A stretch of DNA of 64,000 nt from CALNZV01 sp942491115. GTDB lineage: Bacteria > Desulfobacterota > Desulfobacteria > Desulfobacterales > UBA5852. Below, piece by piece: positions 26,741 to 35,887 of this stretch (the stretch's first letter is position 1; each line of letters begins with the position of its first letter). Made by a program: the position numbers and the translations under genes. The stretch covers positions 372,001-436,000 of the forward strand of contig CALNZV010000001.1 of assembly GCA_942491115.1 (NCBI GenBank), written 5' to 3'. Below the pieces are notes generated by a model. That model saw only the letters and a program-made list of their open reading frames with translations. It ran no database searches and was not told the DNA's origin.

Positions 26741-28143
26741 GATTCCACCGCCTTATCGTTGGCATCCGATGCCAACCGATGCTTCGCATCGGCAATCGCC
26801 CGCGCGACGTTGTCGGTGGCGGTTCCGCCCTCGGAACGTCGCCGGTCGACCATCTGCTGGACGGTCAGGACATCGAAGACATCATCTTCGATGACTTTCG
26901 AAAACCCCTTGAGTTCGGCCAAGGACAGTTCATGGAGTTCTTTTCCAGCCTCGATGGCAAAGGAAACCGCCCTTCCGGCGCAGCCGTGGGCTTCTCTGAA
27001 GGGTTGGCCTCTGGTGACAAGGTAGTCGGCCAGATCCGTGGCGCTGAGATACCCCTTCGAGGCAGCATCCATCATCCGGTCGGAGCGGATGGTCAATCGG
27101 GGAATCATCTGGACATAGATATCGAGGCAGGCCTTCAACGTATCGACCGTGCTGAACAGGGGTGCCTTGTCCTCCTGCATGTCCCTGTTGTAAGCGAGGG
27201 GCAGTGCTTTCATGGTCGTCAGCATGGCCATCAGGTCCCCATAGACCCGTCCGGTCTTTCCTCGAACCAGCTCCGGCACATCCGGGTTTTTTTTCTGAGG
27301 CATGATGCTGCTGCCGGTGGCGAAGGCGTCGGGCAGTTCGATAAATTGAAATTCCGACGTGGACCAGAGAACGAGTTCTTCGGACAGACGGCTCAGATGC
27401 ATCATGCAGATGCTGGACGCAGATAGAAATTCGATGATAAAGTCCCGATCCGAGACCCCATCGATGCTGTTGGCGGTGACCGCCGGGAAGGACATGAGGG
27501 ATGCCGTCACCGTCTGATCGATGGGGTAGGTGGTCCCGGCAAGGGCTGCCGAGCCCAGGGGCATGACATTGATCCGCTTGAGACCGTCCTGAAAGCGGTC
27601 GGCATCCCGCGTCAGCATTTCATAATAAGCCATGAAGTGATGGGAGAGAAGCACCGGCTGAGCCCGCTGGAGATGGGTGTACCCGGGGAGAATAACCCCC
27701 AGAAAGCCCTCGGCCGCGTCCACCATGACCTGGCGCAACGATGTAAGGAGTGTCAGCACCTGACGGCTCTCCTCCCTCAGGAAGAGGCGCGCGTCCAGGG
27801 CCACTTGATCGTTTCTGCTCCGGGCGGTGTGAAGTTTTTGGGCCGCCTTTCCGGCCAGTTGAAACAGTCGGTCCTCGATATGCATATGAATATCTTCGAG
27901 GCTTTCGTGATAAACGAATTCCCCACGCTCGATCTCGCGACGGATCTTTCCAAACCCCTCGATCAGTTGGCTGAGTTCTTCGCCGGTGATGATTCCGGTG
28001 CTGGCCAGCATCTTGGCATGGGCGATACTGCCCTCGATGTCATAGTCGTAAAGCCGATGGTCCACGTCGATGGACGCCGTGAAAACCTCCACCGATCGAT
28101 GGGTTTTTTCAGCGAACCGACCTTCCCAGGGTTTTGATACCAT
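26737..28143 (-). CDS. argH: argininosuccinate lyase
   Basis: A 468-residue enzyme of the fumarase/aspartase superfamily, releasing arginine and fumarate from argininosuccinate. The signature GSSIMPQKKNPDVPE with its flexible loop serine is intact, as are TARSRNDQVALD and GYTHLQRAQPV. Full length for the family. It follows argG after a 95-bp gap and is coupled to the lipoprotein gene by a 4-bp overlap. Confidence 0.97.
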   Translation of the reverse strand: MVSKPWEGRFAEKTHRSVEVFTASIDVDHRLYDYDIEGSIAHAKMLASTGIITGEELSQLIEGFGKIRREIERGEFVYHESLEDIHMHIEDRLFQLAGKAAQKLHTARSRNDQVALDARLFLREESRQVLTLLTSLRQVMVDAAEGFLGVILPGYTHLQRAQPVLLSHHFMAYYEMLTRDADRFQDGLKRINVMPLGSAALAGTTYPIDQTVTASLMSFPAVTANSIDGVSDRDFIIEFLSASSICMMHLSRLSEELVLWSTSEFQFIELPDAFATGSSIMPQKKNPDVPELVRGKTGRVYGDLMAMLTTMKALPLAYNRDMQEDKAPLFSTVDTLKACLDIYVQMIPRLTIRSDRMMDAASKGYLSATDLADYLVTRGQPFREAHGCAGRAVSFAIEAGKELHELSLAELKGFSKVIEDDVFDVLTVQQMVDRRRSEGGTATDNVARAIADAKHRLASDANDKAVES

Positions 28144-28238
28144 GTGGGTCTCCTTGTCGACCGTCAGTGCCGGACAATCGATTCTCCCGGATAGAGAAAG
28201 CCCTGACTCCCTCCATGGACAGGGGCGTCCGGACAGTC

Positions 28239-29447
28239 CTACCCGTTCTTTTCCATCAGCGCCTGGATCTTCAGCCGGAGGGCATTGAGGCGGATAAAGC
28301 CTTCGGCGTCCTTGTGGCTGTAAACATCGTCTTCTTCGAAGGTGGCGAAATCCATCCGGTAGAGGGACCGGTCCGATTTTCGTCCCATCACTCGACAGTT
28401 GCCCTTGTAGAGCTCTAATCGCACCACACCGCTTACGGTGTTCTGGGTCATGTCGATCATCTCCTGGAGCACCCGACGCTCGGGAGAAAACCAGAATCCG
28501 TTGTAAATCATACGGGAATACTGAGGAACAAGCGAATCCCTCAGATGGAGGACTTCCCTGTCCATGGTGAGCGATTCCATCGCCATATGGGCGGCGCGGA
28601 GAATCGTTCCGCCAGGGGTTTCATAGACGCCACGGGATTTCATGCCGACAAACCGGTTTTCCACCAGGTCCATCCGACCGACACCGTGTTTTCCCCCCAG
28701 CCGATTGAGTTCCGCCAGAATCCCGGCCGGTGACATCTCCCGGCCGTTTACCGTCACAGGATCACCGCATTCGAAAGCGATCTCCACCGTCTCGGGATCG
28801 TCCGGTGCTGAAAGGAGGGACGCGGTAAGGGTGAACATATCCTCCGGAGGCGAGGCCCATGGATCTTCGAGTACACCGCCTTCGTAGCTGATGTGAAGGA
28901 GATTTCCATCCGTACTGTAAGGCTTGTCGTGGGTCGTGGGCACATCAATTCCGTGCTCCCTGGCGAAGGCCATGAGCACGGTCCTTGAATTGAGGTCCCA
29001 CTCCCTCCAGGGAGCAATGATCCGAATATGGGGATTCAGTGCCAGATACGCCAGCTCGAACCGGACCTGATCGTTTCCCTTGCCTGTGGCGCCATGACTG
29101 ACGGCATCGGCCCCTTCGATCTCGGCAATTTCGATCTGGCGCTTGGCAAGCAGGGGTCTGGCTATGGAGGTCCCCAGCAGGTACTGGCCCTCGTAGATGG
29201 CGTTTGCCCGAAACGCGGGAAATACATAGTCTTTGACGAACTCTTCCCTCAAGTCTTCGACATAGGCCTTGACAGCCCCGGTTTTCATGGCGTTTCGCTC
29301 CACCTGAGCCATATCGTCCACCTGGCCGAGATCGCCCGAAAACGTCACCACCTCACAGCGATAGGTTTCCACCAGCCACTTGAGAATCACCGATGTGTCC
29401 AGTCCACCCGAATAGGCCAGGACGACCTTTCTTACGTTTTGCGTCAC
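28239..29447 (-). CDS. argG: argininosuccinate synthase
   Basis: A 402-residue ATP-dependent ligase joining citrulline and aspartate. The ATP pyrophosphatase P-loop AYSGGLDTSV is near the N-terminus and VSHGATGKGNDQVRFE follows at about residue 114. The start codon is GTG at 29447 with GGAGGAG upstream. It lies between argD and argH; no argF is found in the 69-bp spacer before it, although argF commonly sits there. Confidence 0.97.
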   Translation of the reverse strand: MTQNVRKVVLAYSGGLDTSVILKWLVETYRCEVVTFSGDLGQVDDMAQVERNAMKTGAVKAYVEDLREEFVKDYVFPAFRANAIYEGQYLLGTSIARPLLAKRQIEIAEIEGADAVSHGATGKGNDQVRFELAYLALNPHIRIIAPWREWDLNSRTVLMAFAREHGIDVPTTHDKPYSTDGNLLHISYEGGVLEDPWASPPEDMFTLTASLLSAPDDPETVEIAFECGDPVTVNGREMSPAGILAELNRLGGKHGVGRMDLVENRFVGMKSRGVYETPGGTILRAAHMAMESLTMDREVLHLRDSLVPQYSRMIYNGFWFSPERRVLQEMIDMTQNTVSGVVRLELYKGNCRVMGRKSDRSLYRMDFATFEEDDVYSHKDAEGFIRLNALRLKIQALMEKNG

Positions 29448-29516
29448 TGTAATTTCTCCTCCAATACGGAAAGAATTCTCAAAATTTCCCAGAAACCCAT
29501 GGTCGAAATACCCCCG

Positions 29517-30707
29517 TCAGCTCATGTCGGCCAATAGCGTGTCGAGGCAGTCGACCAGCGCATCGATCTCAGCCTCCCGGATGATAAGGGGAGGCGCAAA
29601 TCGGAGCACATGCTTCTGCACACAGTTGATGACAAACCCCCGGTCGAGGCAGGCCTTGACGATTGGGGCGCCCTCGAATTCGAGGTCGAGCCCTAGCAGG
29701 AGTCCTCGACCCAACACCCCTGCAATGGCCCTGTGGCGGTTGCGGAGCGTTTCCAACCGTGACTTGAAATAGTCCCCCATCCGCTGGGCATGGGCAACGA
29801 TCTTCTCTTCTTCCATTGCCTTGACCACGGCAAGGGCGCCGGCCGCGATGATGGGGGTTCCGCCGAAAGTCGTCCCATGGGATCCCGGAGTAAAGGCGCC
29901 GACCACCGATTCCCGGGCTAGCATGGCGCCGATCGGCAGTCCGTTTCCCAGGGCCTTGGCCAGGCTCATGATATCCGGAGCCACCCCTTCGTGCTCGTGG
30001 GCGAAGAGCTTTCCGGTTCGCCCCATTCCGGTCTGGACCTCGTCCAGGATCATGAGCACTCCACTCCGGTCGCAAAGCTCACGAACGGTTTTCAGGTAAC
30101 CCGGATCGGGCACCCGGATACCGCCCTCCCCTTGAATCGGCTCCAGCATCACGGCGCAGGTATCCGGTCCTATGGCCTCTTCGAGGGCTGCCCCATCGTT
30201 GAAAGGAACGAAGTCGAAGCCTTCCAGGATCGGATCGAAACCGGCTCTGAGGGTCTTCTGCCCCGTAGCGGCAAGGCTTCCCATGGTGCGGCCGTGGAAG
30301 GACTGGGTCATGGCCGTAATGCGAAAGCGACGGGTCTCTCCCCGCTCGTGAAAATAGCGCCGCGCCAACTTGATGGCGGCCTCGTTGGCCTCCGCACCGC
30401 TGTTGCAGAAGAACACGCGGTCGGCAAAGCTACGGTTCACCAACCATTGGGCCAGTTCAACCTGGGGCTCGGTATAAAAGAGGTTGGACACATGGAGCAG
30501 GGCGCCGGCCTGCTCCCGGAGGGCGTCGGCCACTCGTGGATGGCTGTGTCCGAGGTTGCAGACGGCGATGCCTGCCAGGAAGTCGAGATAGGCATTGCCG
30601 TCCGCATCCCAGAGGGTGGCGCCCTTCCCCCTCACAAACACCACTGGAAACCGGCTGTAGGTGGCGGCAATCACGCGGTCTGCCGTTTGAATAAGCGGAT
30701 GGCTCAT
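29517..30707 (-). CDS. argD: acetylornithine aminotransferase
   Basis: A 396-residue class III PLP aminotransferase for arginine synthesis (it may also serve succinyl-diaminopimelate in lysine synthesis). Motifs: FCNSGAEANEAAIKLAR, SFHGRTMGSLAATG, the aspartate in LILDEVQTGMGRTG and the PLP lysine in MSLAKALGNGLPIGA. The start overlaps the argB stop by 4 bp, so translation is coupled. Confidence 0.96.
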   Translation of the reverse strand: MSHPLIQTADRVIAATYSRFPVVFVRGKGATLWDADGNAYLDFLAGIAVCNLGHSHPRVADALREQAGALLHVSNLFYTEPQVELAQWLVNRSFADRVFFCNSGAEANEAAIKLARRYFHERGETRRFRITAMTQSFHGRTMGSLAATGQKTLRAGFDPILEGFDFVPFNDGAALEEAIGPDTCAVMLEPIQGEGGIRVPDPGYLKTVRELCDRSGVLMILDEVQTGMGRTGKLFAHEHEGVAPDIMSLAKALGNGLPIGAMLARESVVGAFTPGSHGTTFGGTPIIAAGALAVVKAMEEEKIVAHAQRMGDYFKSRLETLRNRHRAIAGVLGRGLLLGLDLEFEGAPIVKACLDRGFVINCVQKHVLRFAPPLIIREAEIDALVDCLDTLLADMS

Positions 30708-31600
30708 TGGGTCACTTCCGTTCCGATGCCGCTGTCTGTAAACAGTTCCAGCAGAAGGGCGTGCCGACGCTTTCCATTGATGATCGGCACCTTGTCCACC
30801 CCATGGGACACCGCCTCCAGAGCATATTCGATCTTGGGGATCATCCCGCCCGAAATGATACCGTCGGCAATGAGGCCCTTGGCGTCCTCCGACTGTATCG
30901 AAGAGATCAACCGCCCGTCGGCGTCCATGACCCCGTCCACGTCCGTCAAGTAAACCAGCCGCCCGGCCTTCAAAGCGATGGCAATGTGGCTGGCCACAAG
31001 GTCCGCGTTGATGTTGTAGGTTTCTCCATTGATGCCACCGCCCACCGGGGCCACGATGGGGATGAACCCTTTGGCGGTCAGGGTGTCGATGATGTCGGGA
31101 TGGATCCGGTTCACCCGTCCCACCAGACCCGGGTCGATGATTTCCGGGGGCACATCCCCGGCTTCCTGATGGACGATCTTGAGCTTCTCCGCCTCGATCA
31201 GGCCCCCGTCCTTCCCGCTTAACCCCACTGCCCTGCCCCCATGGCGGTTGATCAGGGAAACGATGGACTTGTTCACCTTCCCTCCCAGAACCATTTCCAC
31301 CACATCCATGGTGGGCTCGTCGGTCAGGCGCATCCCCCGGACGAAGCGCGGGCTGATGCCCATCCGGTCCATTACCTTGTTGATCTGGGGACCGCCCCCG
31401 TGCACCACCACCGGATTGAGTCCGATGAACTTGAGCAGGGTGATGTCCCGGGCGAAATCGTCACGGAGTTGGGAGTCCACCATGGCATGCCCCCCGTATT
31501 TGATGACGATGGTCATGCCGTTGAACTGTCGGATATAGGGCAGTGCCTCGATCAGCACATCCGCCGCACCCGAAGCGGTCGTGAGGGTATCCGTCTTCAT
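30704..31600 (-). CDS. argB: acetylglutamate kinase
   Basis: A 298-residue amino-acid kinase phosphorylating N-acetylglutamate, usually the arginine-feedback step of the pathway. Motifs: IKYGGHAM, VVHGGGPQI, SGKDGGLI and YLTDVDGVM. An open frame extends 55 codons upstream, but family alignment starts at the ATG at 31600. The N-terminal helix (ADVLIEALPYIRQF) is the type found in arginine-inhibited hexameric enzymes, so feedback control is likely. The gene is 33 bp downstream of hslU. Confidence 0.95.
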   Translation of the reverse strand: MKTDTLTTASGAADVLIEALPYIRQFNGMTIVIKYGGHAMVDSQLRDDFARDITLLKFIGLNPVVVHGGGPQINKVMDRMGISPRFVRGMRLTDEPTMDVVEMVLGGKVNKSIVSLINRHGGRAVGLSGKDGGLIEAEKLKIVHQEAGDVPPEIIDPGLVGRVNRIHPDIIDTLTAKGFIPIVAPVGGGINGETYNINADLVASHIAIALKAGRLVYLTDVDGVMDADGRLISSIQSEDAKGLIADGIISGGMIPKIEYALEAVSHGVDKVPIINGKRRHALLLELFTDSGIGTEVTQ

Positions 31601-31632
31601 GTCCGTTCCCCTGTTATCTCCTGAATTCGACA

Positions 31633-33030
31633 CTAAAGGATATAGCGGCTGAGGTCTTCGTTGTCTTTCAGTCCGGCCAGCCGGCTGACCACATCGTCCT
31701 TGGTAATGAGGATCTGCCGGTTGTCCACATCGGGGGCATCGAAGAGAATATCCTCGAGAAGACACTCCATGAGGGTGTGAAGTCGCCGGGCGCCGATATT
31801 TTCGGTGCGGCTGTTGACCTCCTCGGCAATGGCGGCAATCTCCCTGATGGCATCATCGTCAAAAGACAAAGACACCCCCTCGGTGTTCAACAGCGCAGCG
31901 TACTGGATGAGCAGGGCGTTTCGGGGTTCCTTCATAATCCGATAGAACTCTTCGCGCCCCAGGGCCTCGAGTTCCACACGAATCGGGAACCGCCCCTGGA
32001 GTTCCGGAATCAGATCCGAGGGCTTGATGGCATGAAAGGCGCCGGCGCCGATAAACAGGATGTGATCGGTGCGAACGGGCCCGTATTTGGTCATGACGGT
32101 GCTTCCCTCCACGATGGGAAGCAGATCTCTCTGAACGCCCTCCCGGGAGACATCCGGGCCATGGCTTTCCTTCTTGCCGACGATCTTGTCGATTTCATCC
32201 AGAAAGATAATGCCGGACTGCTCCACCTTTTCTACCGCTGAACGAACCACCTTCTCCATGTCCACCAGCCCCTGGGCCTCCTCCTGGGCAATTATCTCCA
32301 TGGCCTCGGGCACCTTCAACCGGCGTCTTTTGGTCTGCTTCGGCAGCAATCCCCCCAGCATATCCTTGAAATTGATTCCCATCTCCTCCATGCCCATGTT
32401 GGAGAAGACCTCCACCATAGGGGTCGAGCGGTCGGCCATTTCAAGATCCACCATCCGATCGTCCAGCCGCCCTTCCCTCAACATCCGCCTTAATTTCTCT
32501 CGGGTTCGGGCAGAAGATTCCTGGCTGTCGGCGTCCTGCACCAGAGCCGTCGGGGATTGAATGCCGCCGGTTCCCCCGGCTGGCGTTGCCTTGGGCAGCA
32601 GCAGGTCCAACATCCGCTCTTCGGCCAGCCCTTTGGCTTTCTCGGCAACCTCCTCCTGCTCACGGACCTTCAGCTTGGTGACGGTGAGCTCCACCAGATC
32701 CCGGATCATGGACTCCACGTCTCTGCCCACATATCCCACCTCGGTAAACTTGGAGGCTTCCACTTTGGTGAACGGGGCATCGGCCATGTTGGACAGTCGT
32801 CGAGCAATTTCGGTCTTTCCGACACCGGTGGGCCCGATCATGATGATGTTCTTGGGGGCGATTTCATCCCGCAGGGCGTCGGGAACCTGTTGCCGCCGCC
32901 AACGGTTGCGCAGGGCGATGGCCACCGATCGTTTGGCCTTGTGCTGACCCACGATGTATCGATCCAGTTCTCGAACGATTTCAGAGGGTTTGAGGTGTTC
33001 CATTGCCGGAGGGGCGATTTGCGGTAACAT
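31633..33030 (-). CDS. hslU: ATP-dependent protease ATPase subunit HslU
   Basis: A 465-residue AAA+ unfoldase that feeds substrates to HslV. Walker A IGPTGVGKTEIARRL (about 68-82), the pore-loop-region GYVGRDVESMIRDL, the I domain (about 130-250), Walker B IIFLDEIDKI and the C-terminal docking end DLSRYIL are present. AAAGGA sits 8 nt before the ATG at 33030; the second Met (33003) is a possible alternative. It follows hslV after 137 bp. Confidence 0.96.
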   Translation of the reverse strand: MLPQIAPPAMEHLKPSEIVRELDRYIVGQHKAKRSVAIALRNRWRRQQVPDALRDEIAPKNIIMIGPTGVGKTEIARRLSNMADAPFTKVEASKFTEVGYVGRDVESMIRDLVELTVTKLKVREQEEVAEKAKGLAEERMLDLLLPKATPAGGTGGIQSPTALVQDADSQESSARTREKLRRMLREGRLDDRMVDLEMADRSTPMVEVFSNMGMEEMGINFKDMLGGLLPKQTKRRRLKVPEAMEIIAQEEAQGLVDMEKVVRSAVEKVEQSGIIFLDEIDKIVGKKESHGPDVSREGVQRDLLPIVEGSTVMTKYGPVRTDHILFIGAGAFHAIKPSDLIPELQGRFPIRVELEALGREEFYRIMKEPRNALLIQYAALLNTEGVSLSFDDDAIREIAAIAEEVNSRTENIGARRLHTLMECLLEDILFDAPDVDNRQILITKDDVVSRLAGLKDNEDLSRYIL

Positions 33031-33167
33031 GGTCGACGTCCTTTGGGTGTCTAAGCCGCCTGCGCCGGAGACGTTCCACGCCGGTATCCCGGTATCCGTG
33101 CCCCCAGGGCCAGGGGATTCGAATCCCTTTGCGTGACGATCGGTCCCTTAACCCGGAACGGCGGCGA

Positions 33168-33716
33168 TCACAGTTCCTCTATATGGATCTCGCTATTGGT
33201 GAACACACAGGTAGCGGCAGCGATTTCCATGGCCTTGCGAACGATCGCCGCTGCAGCCATTTGGGTTTCATCGTAAAGGGCCCAAGCCGCCGATTGGGCC
33301 GCTACGGCTCCGGAACCGATGGCGGCGATATCCCGGTCCGGCTCGATCACATCCCCGGTGCCGGATAGAAGAAAGAGACCGCTGTCGTCGGCGGCAATCA
33401 TCAGGGCTTCCAGACGCCTGAGATATTTGTCGGCCCGCCAGTCCCTGGCCAGTTCGACAGCGCTTCGAGTCAGATTGCCGTTGTAGCGCTCGAGTTTGGC
33501 CTCCAGCTTCTCCGACAGGGTCAGGGCGTCGGCGGTGGCCCCGGCAAACCCGACAAGGATCCGGTCGTTGAAGATGCGGCGAACCTTCCGGGCGCGGTGC
33601 TTGATGACGGTGTGATTCAGGGTCACCTGGCCGTCCCCGGCGATGGCGAGTTTTTCGTTTCTCCTAACCGCCAGGATCGTGGTGCCGTGGAATCGGTCTG
33701 GGGGTGTCAGGGTCAT
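33168..33716 (-). CDS. hslV: ATP-dependent protease peptidase subunit HslV
   Basis: A 182-residue proteasome-like peptidase. The mature nucleophile should be the first Thr of TTILAVRR; here it follows an 11-residue leader (MTLTPPDRFHG), so removal of a short propeptide rather than only Met is implied, unless translation starts later. GDGQVTLNHTVIKHRARKVRR and the GSGAVAAQSAA motif are typical. It is upstream of hslU in the same direction. Confidence 0.95.
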   Translation of the reverse strand: MTLTPPDRFHGTTILAVRRNEKLAIAGDGQVTLNHTVIKHRARKVRRIFNDRILVGFAGATADALTLSEKLEAKLERYNGNLTRSAVELARDWRADKYLRRLEALMIAADDSGLFLLSGTGDVIEPDRDIAAIGSGAVAAQSAAWALYDETQMAAAAIVRKAMEIAAATCVFTNSEIHIEEL

Positions 33717-33732
33717 TGATGGCCTCTGTCCG

Positions 33733-34650
33733 TTATCTTCTCGGGTGAGCGTTGTCGTATGCTTCCATCAGTCGGTCGATATTGACGTGGGTGTATTTCT
33801 GGGTCGTGGATAGACTCTCATGTCCCAGAAGCTCCTGGACCACCCTCAAATCTGCTCCGGCGTTGAGAAGATGGGTTGCAAAGGAATGGCGAAGGGTGTG
33901 GGGGGATACCGGGGTCAGAAACCCACAACGCACCACGAGTCGGTCCAGTATCCTCGCCACTGAACGGGCGGACAACCGCTGACCGTTTTTGTTCAGAAAC
34001 AAGGGGCCGTTCTCCGACGCGCCGCCTGCCGCCTCCCTGGCCAATCGTCTGCGATAAGCGTCGATGGCGCTGACCGCCTTCCTGCCGATGGGCACCAGGC
34101 GCTGTTTTCTACCCTTGCCCGTCACCCGGATGATCCCCTGGTTCAAATCCATGTCGCCCATATCGAGACCCGTCAGTTCACTGACCCGAAGCCCGCAGGA
34201 ATACAGGGTCTCAAAGATTGCCCGGTTTCTCATTTCTAAAAGACTGTCGTTGGGAAGGGAATCCAGCAGCCGAAAGATATCGTCCACGGTAAGGCACCCG
34301 GGTATCGGCTGATCCTGCTTGGGGGTTCTGACGGACTCTGCCGGATTCAGTCGAACGCTTCCCTGACGCATTAGAAACCGATAGAAGGTCCGCAGGGTCG
34401 ATAATTTTCGCGCTATGGTCGATTTGCTGTTGGTCCGGTGGAGCCTTCCCAGCCAAGCCCGCACCTCCAGGTGGTCGACTTGTCCAGGGTCGAAACCCTC
34501 CGCTCTGCCCTCGCCGGTCACGAAGTCGGCAAATGTCTCCAGATCCCTTCGGTAGGCCCGGCAGGTATGGACGGAATATCCCTTCTCTGCCGATAGGGCG
34601 TTGATGAAATCATCAATCAACCGATGTCCATGAGACGAGCCAGTCACCAT
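33733..34650 (-). CDS. xerC: tyrosine recombinase XerC-type
   Basis: A 305-residue tyrosine recombinase for chromosome dimer resolution. N-terminal SAM-like domain (about 10-95), then the catalytic set: Arg in CGLRVSELTGL, Lys in VTGKGRKQR, HTLRHSFATH (His, Arg), and the His/Tyr pair LGHESLSTTQKYTHV. The open frame extends 25 codons further, but the ATG at 34650 has GGAG upstream and fits the family. Placed directly upstream of hslV, an order seen for codV/xerC with hslVU in other bacteria, so it is a core gene and not a phage integrase. Confidence 0.9.
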   Translation of the reverse strand: MVTGSSHGHRLIDDFINALSAEKGYSVHTCRAYRRDLETFADFVTGEGRAEGFDPGQVDHLEVRAWLGRLHRTNSKSTIARKLSTLRTFYRFLMRQGSVRLNPAESVRTPKQDQPIPGCLTVDDIFRLLDSLPNDSLLEMRNRAIFETLYSCGLRVSELTGLDMGDMDLNQGIIRVTGKGRKQRLVPIGRKAVSAIDAYRRRLAREAAGGASENGPLFLNKNGQRLSARSVARILDRLVVRCGFLTPVSPHTLRHSFATHLLNAGADLRVVQELLGHESLSTTQKYTHVNIDRLMEAYDNAHPRR

Positions 34651-34732
34651 AAGATCTTTTCTCCGCCGAACCTGCCGCCGACACGATAGGGGGGTCTGCA
34701 ATCCCCCCTGATCCCATCGGGGCACGACGGGG

Positions 34733-35371
34733 TCATGGAAAAATCAATTCGCCAATTTCCTGCCAGCTGCCTACCTCTCGAAACGGATGGGTGGACCGAT
34801 TCCATGGCTGCCGGAACACGATGGGACTAATCCCGTCTTTTTCCATTAAAAAGCAGGTCTCCAGACGATCTTCCACAAAAAAACGGATGCCATGATCTTT
34901 AAGAACTTCGGATTTGCCGTCGAAGTTGCCGGTCGCCACCACTCTGATGGCCGAGGCCGGCAGATGAAGCACCTTGCCCAGCCAGGCTTCGATCTCCTCG
35001 GCCCGGGGCCGGGCAGTAACAAACAGCACCGACCCGGTTTCCTTTCCCATCCGGTTCACCACTTCGGGAGCGCCGTCGATGGGCATGAGCCTCCACGTGG
35101 CCTCCGCCCCCAGGAGTCGCTCCACGATGCGTTCGATGCGATCCGGCTCCACGTCCAGGCACGCTTCCAGGGAATAGGAAGTGATATCCTGATACCGCAG
35201 GTGGCGGAGGCCAAACTCGTCCCTGGCGATCTCCAGAAACAGGTTCATGGTATCGGCGACGACACCGTCGATATCGAATGCCACGTGACGGGGATCGATG
35301 GGCCTCGGGCCCTCGATGGGTCCCGACGCCGCTTGATCGGGCGCTTTCATGCCGGGAAAGGCTTGATCCAT
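34733..35371 (-). CDS. HAD-superfamily phosphatase-like protein
   Basis: A 212-residue HAD-fold protein with motif I FDIDGVVADT (catalytic Asp pair at about 33-35), motif II LFVTARPR, and late acidic residues in FFVEDRLETC. This resembles 5'(3')-deoxyribonucleotidase or YqfW-type nucleotidase-like HAD enzymes. The first about 25 residues are proline-rich and may not be translated. It lies between xerC and the Rho_N-like gene; substrate unknown. Confidence 0.75.
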   Translation of the reverse strand: MDQAFPGMKAPDQAASGPIEGPRPIDPRHVAFDIDGVVADTMNLFLEIARDEFGLRHLRYQDITSYSLEACLDVEPDRIERIVERLLGAEATWRLMPIDGAPEVVNRMGKETGSVLFVTARPRAEEIEAWLGKVLHLPASAIRVVATGNFDGKSEVLKDHGIRFFVEDRLETCFLMEKDGISPIVFRQPWNRSTHPFREVGSWQEIGELIFP

Positions 35372-35387
35372 GGGGACCGTCCCCTCC

Positions 35388-35711
35388 TCAGGCAGACCGA
35401 CGGGTTTGCTTCTTCAAGCGAGAGATTTTTCGACGGAGAATCGATGCCGTAAGCCCATCCTTGGACTCGAGGGCTGAAGCTCGCTCCGCCTTGAGAACCT
35501 TGATTTTCGCCTTGACATCCCGCATGGAGGACTTTTTTTTCTTTTCCGACTCCTTGATCCCCTTGGCCGCTTTGATGGCACTGATGAGTTCCGGCTTGTT
35601 CATCCCATGAGCGCCCGTGATGTCCGGGATTTCTTTGGCCATCTCACGCAGTTCTTTGGCTGTCATCTTCTCCAAGGGTTTTTCTTTTCCTTCCTTCGAT
35701 TTTCCTCCCAT
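35388..35711 (-). CDS. Rho N-terminal (SAP-like) domain protein
   Basis: A 107-residue, lysine-rich protein. Residues about 14-50 match the Rho termination factor N-terminal helical domain (MTAKELREMAKEI, MNKPELISAIKAAKG), a nucleic-acid binding fold. The C-terminal half is a basic coiled coil. Small stand-alone Rho_N proteins of this kind are known but poorly characterised. GAGCGAGA upstream serves as a plausible ribosome binding site. Nucleic-acid binding is inferred from the fold. Confidence 0.75.
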   Translation of the reverse strand: MGGKSKEGKEKPLEKMTAKELREMAKEIPDITGAHGMNKPELISAIKAAKGIKESEKKKKSSMRDVKAKIKVLKAERASALESKDGLTASILRRKISRLKKQTRRSA

Positions 35712-35887
35712 ATCGTCTCGCTCCTCATCGTGGTTTGGGGTTGAAAAACATCGACGACAGCTGCAGCAGATCCGGCCTCTGACAAAAGGAGGCCCACCAG
35801 CTCGACCTCAGGTGGGTTGGGCAGAGGGGAGACTGGCGCCGACGGACCGGTTAAATGGGGGTGAATACTGCAACCTGCACCGCATTG

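Noticed and set aside
33733..34650. Tyrosine recombinase as a phage or island integrase
   Set aside because: It lies in a conserved order with hslV/hslU and has XerC-like motifs and length; not next to an attachment site.
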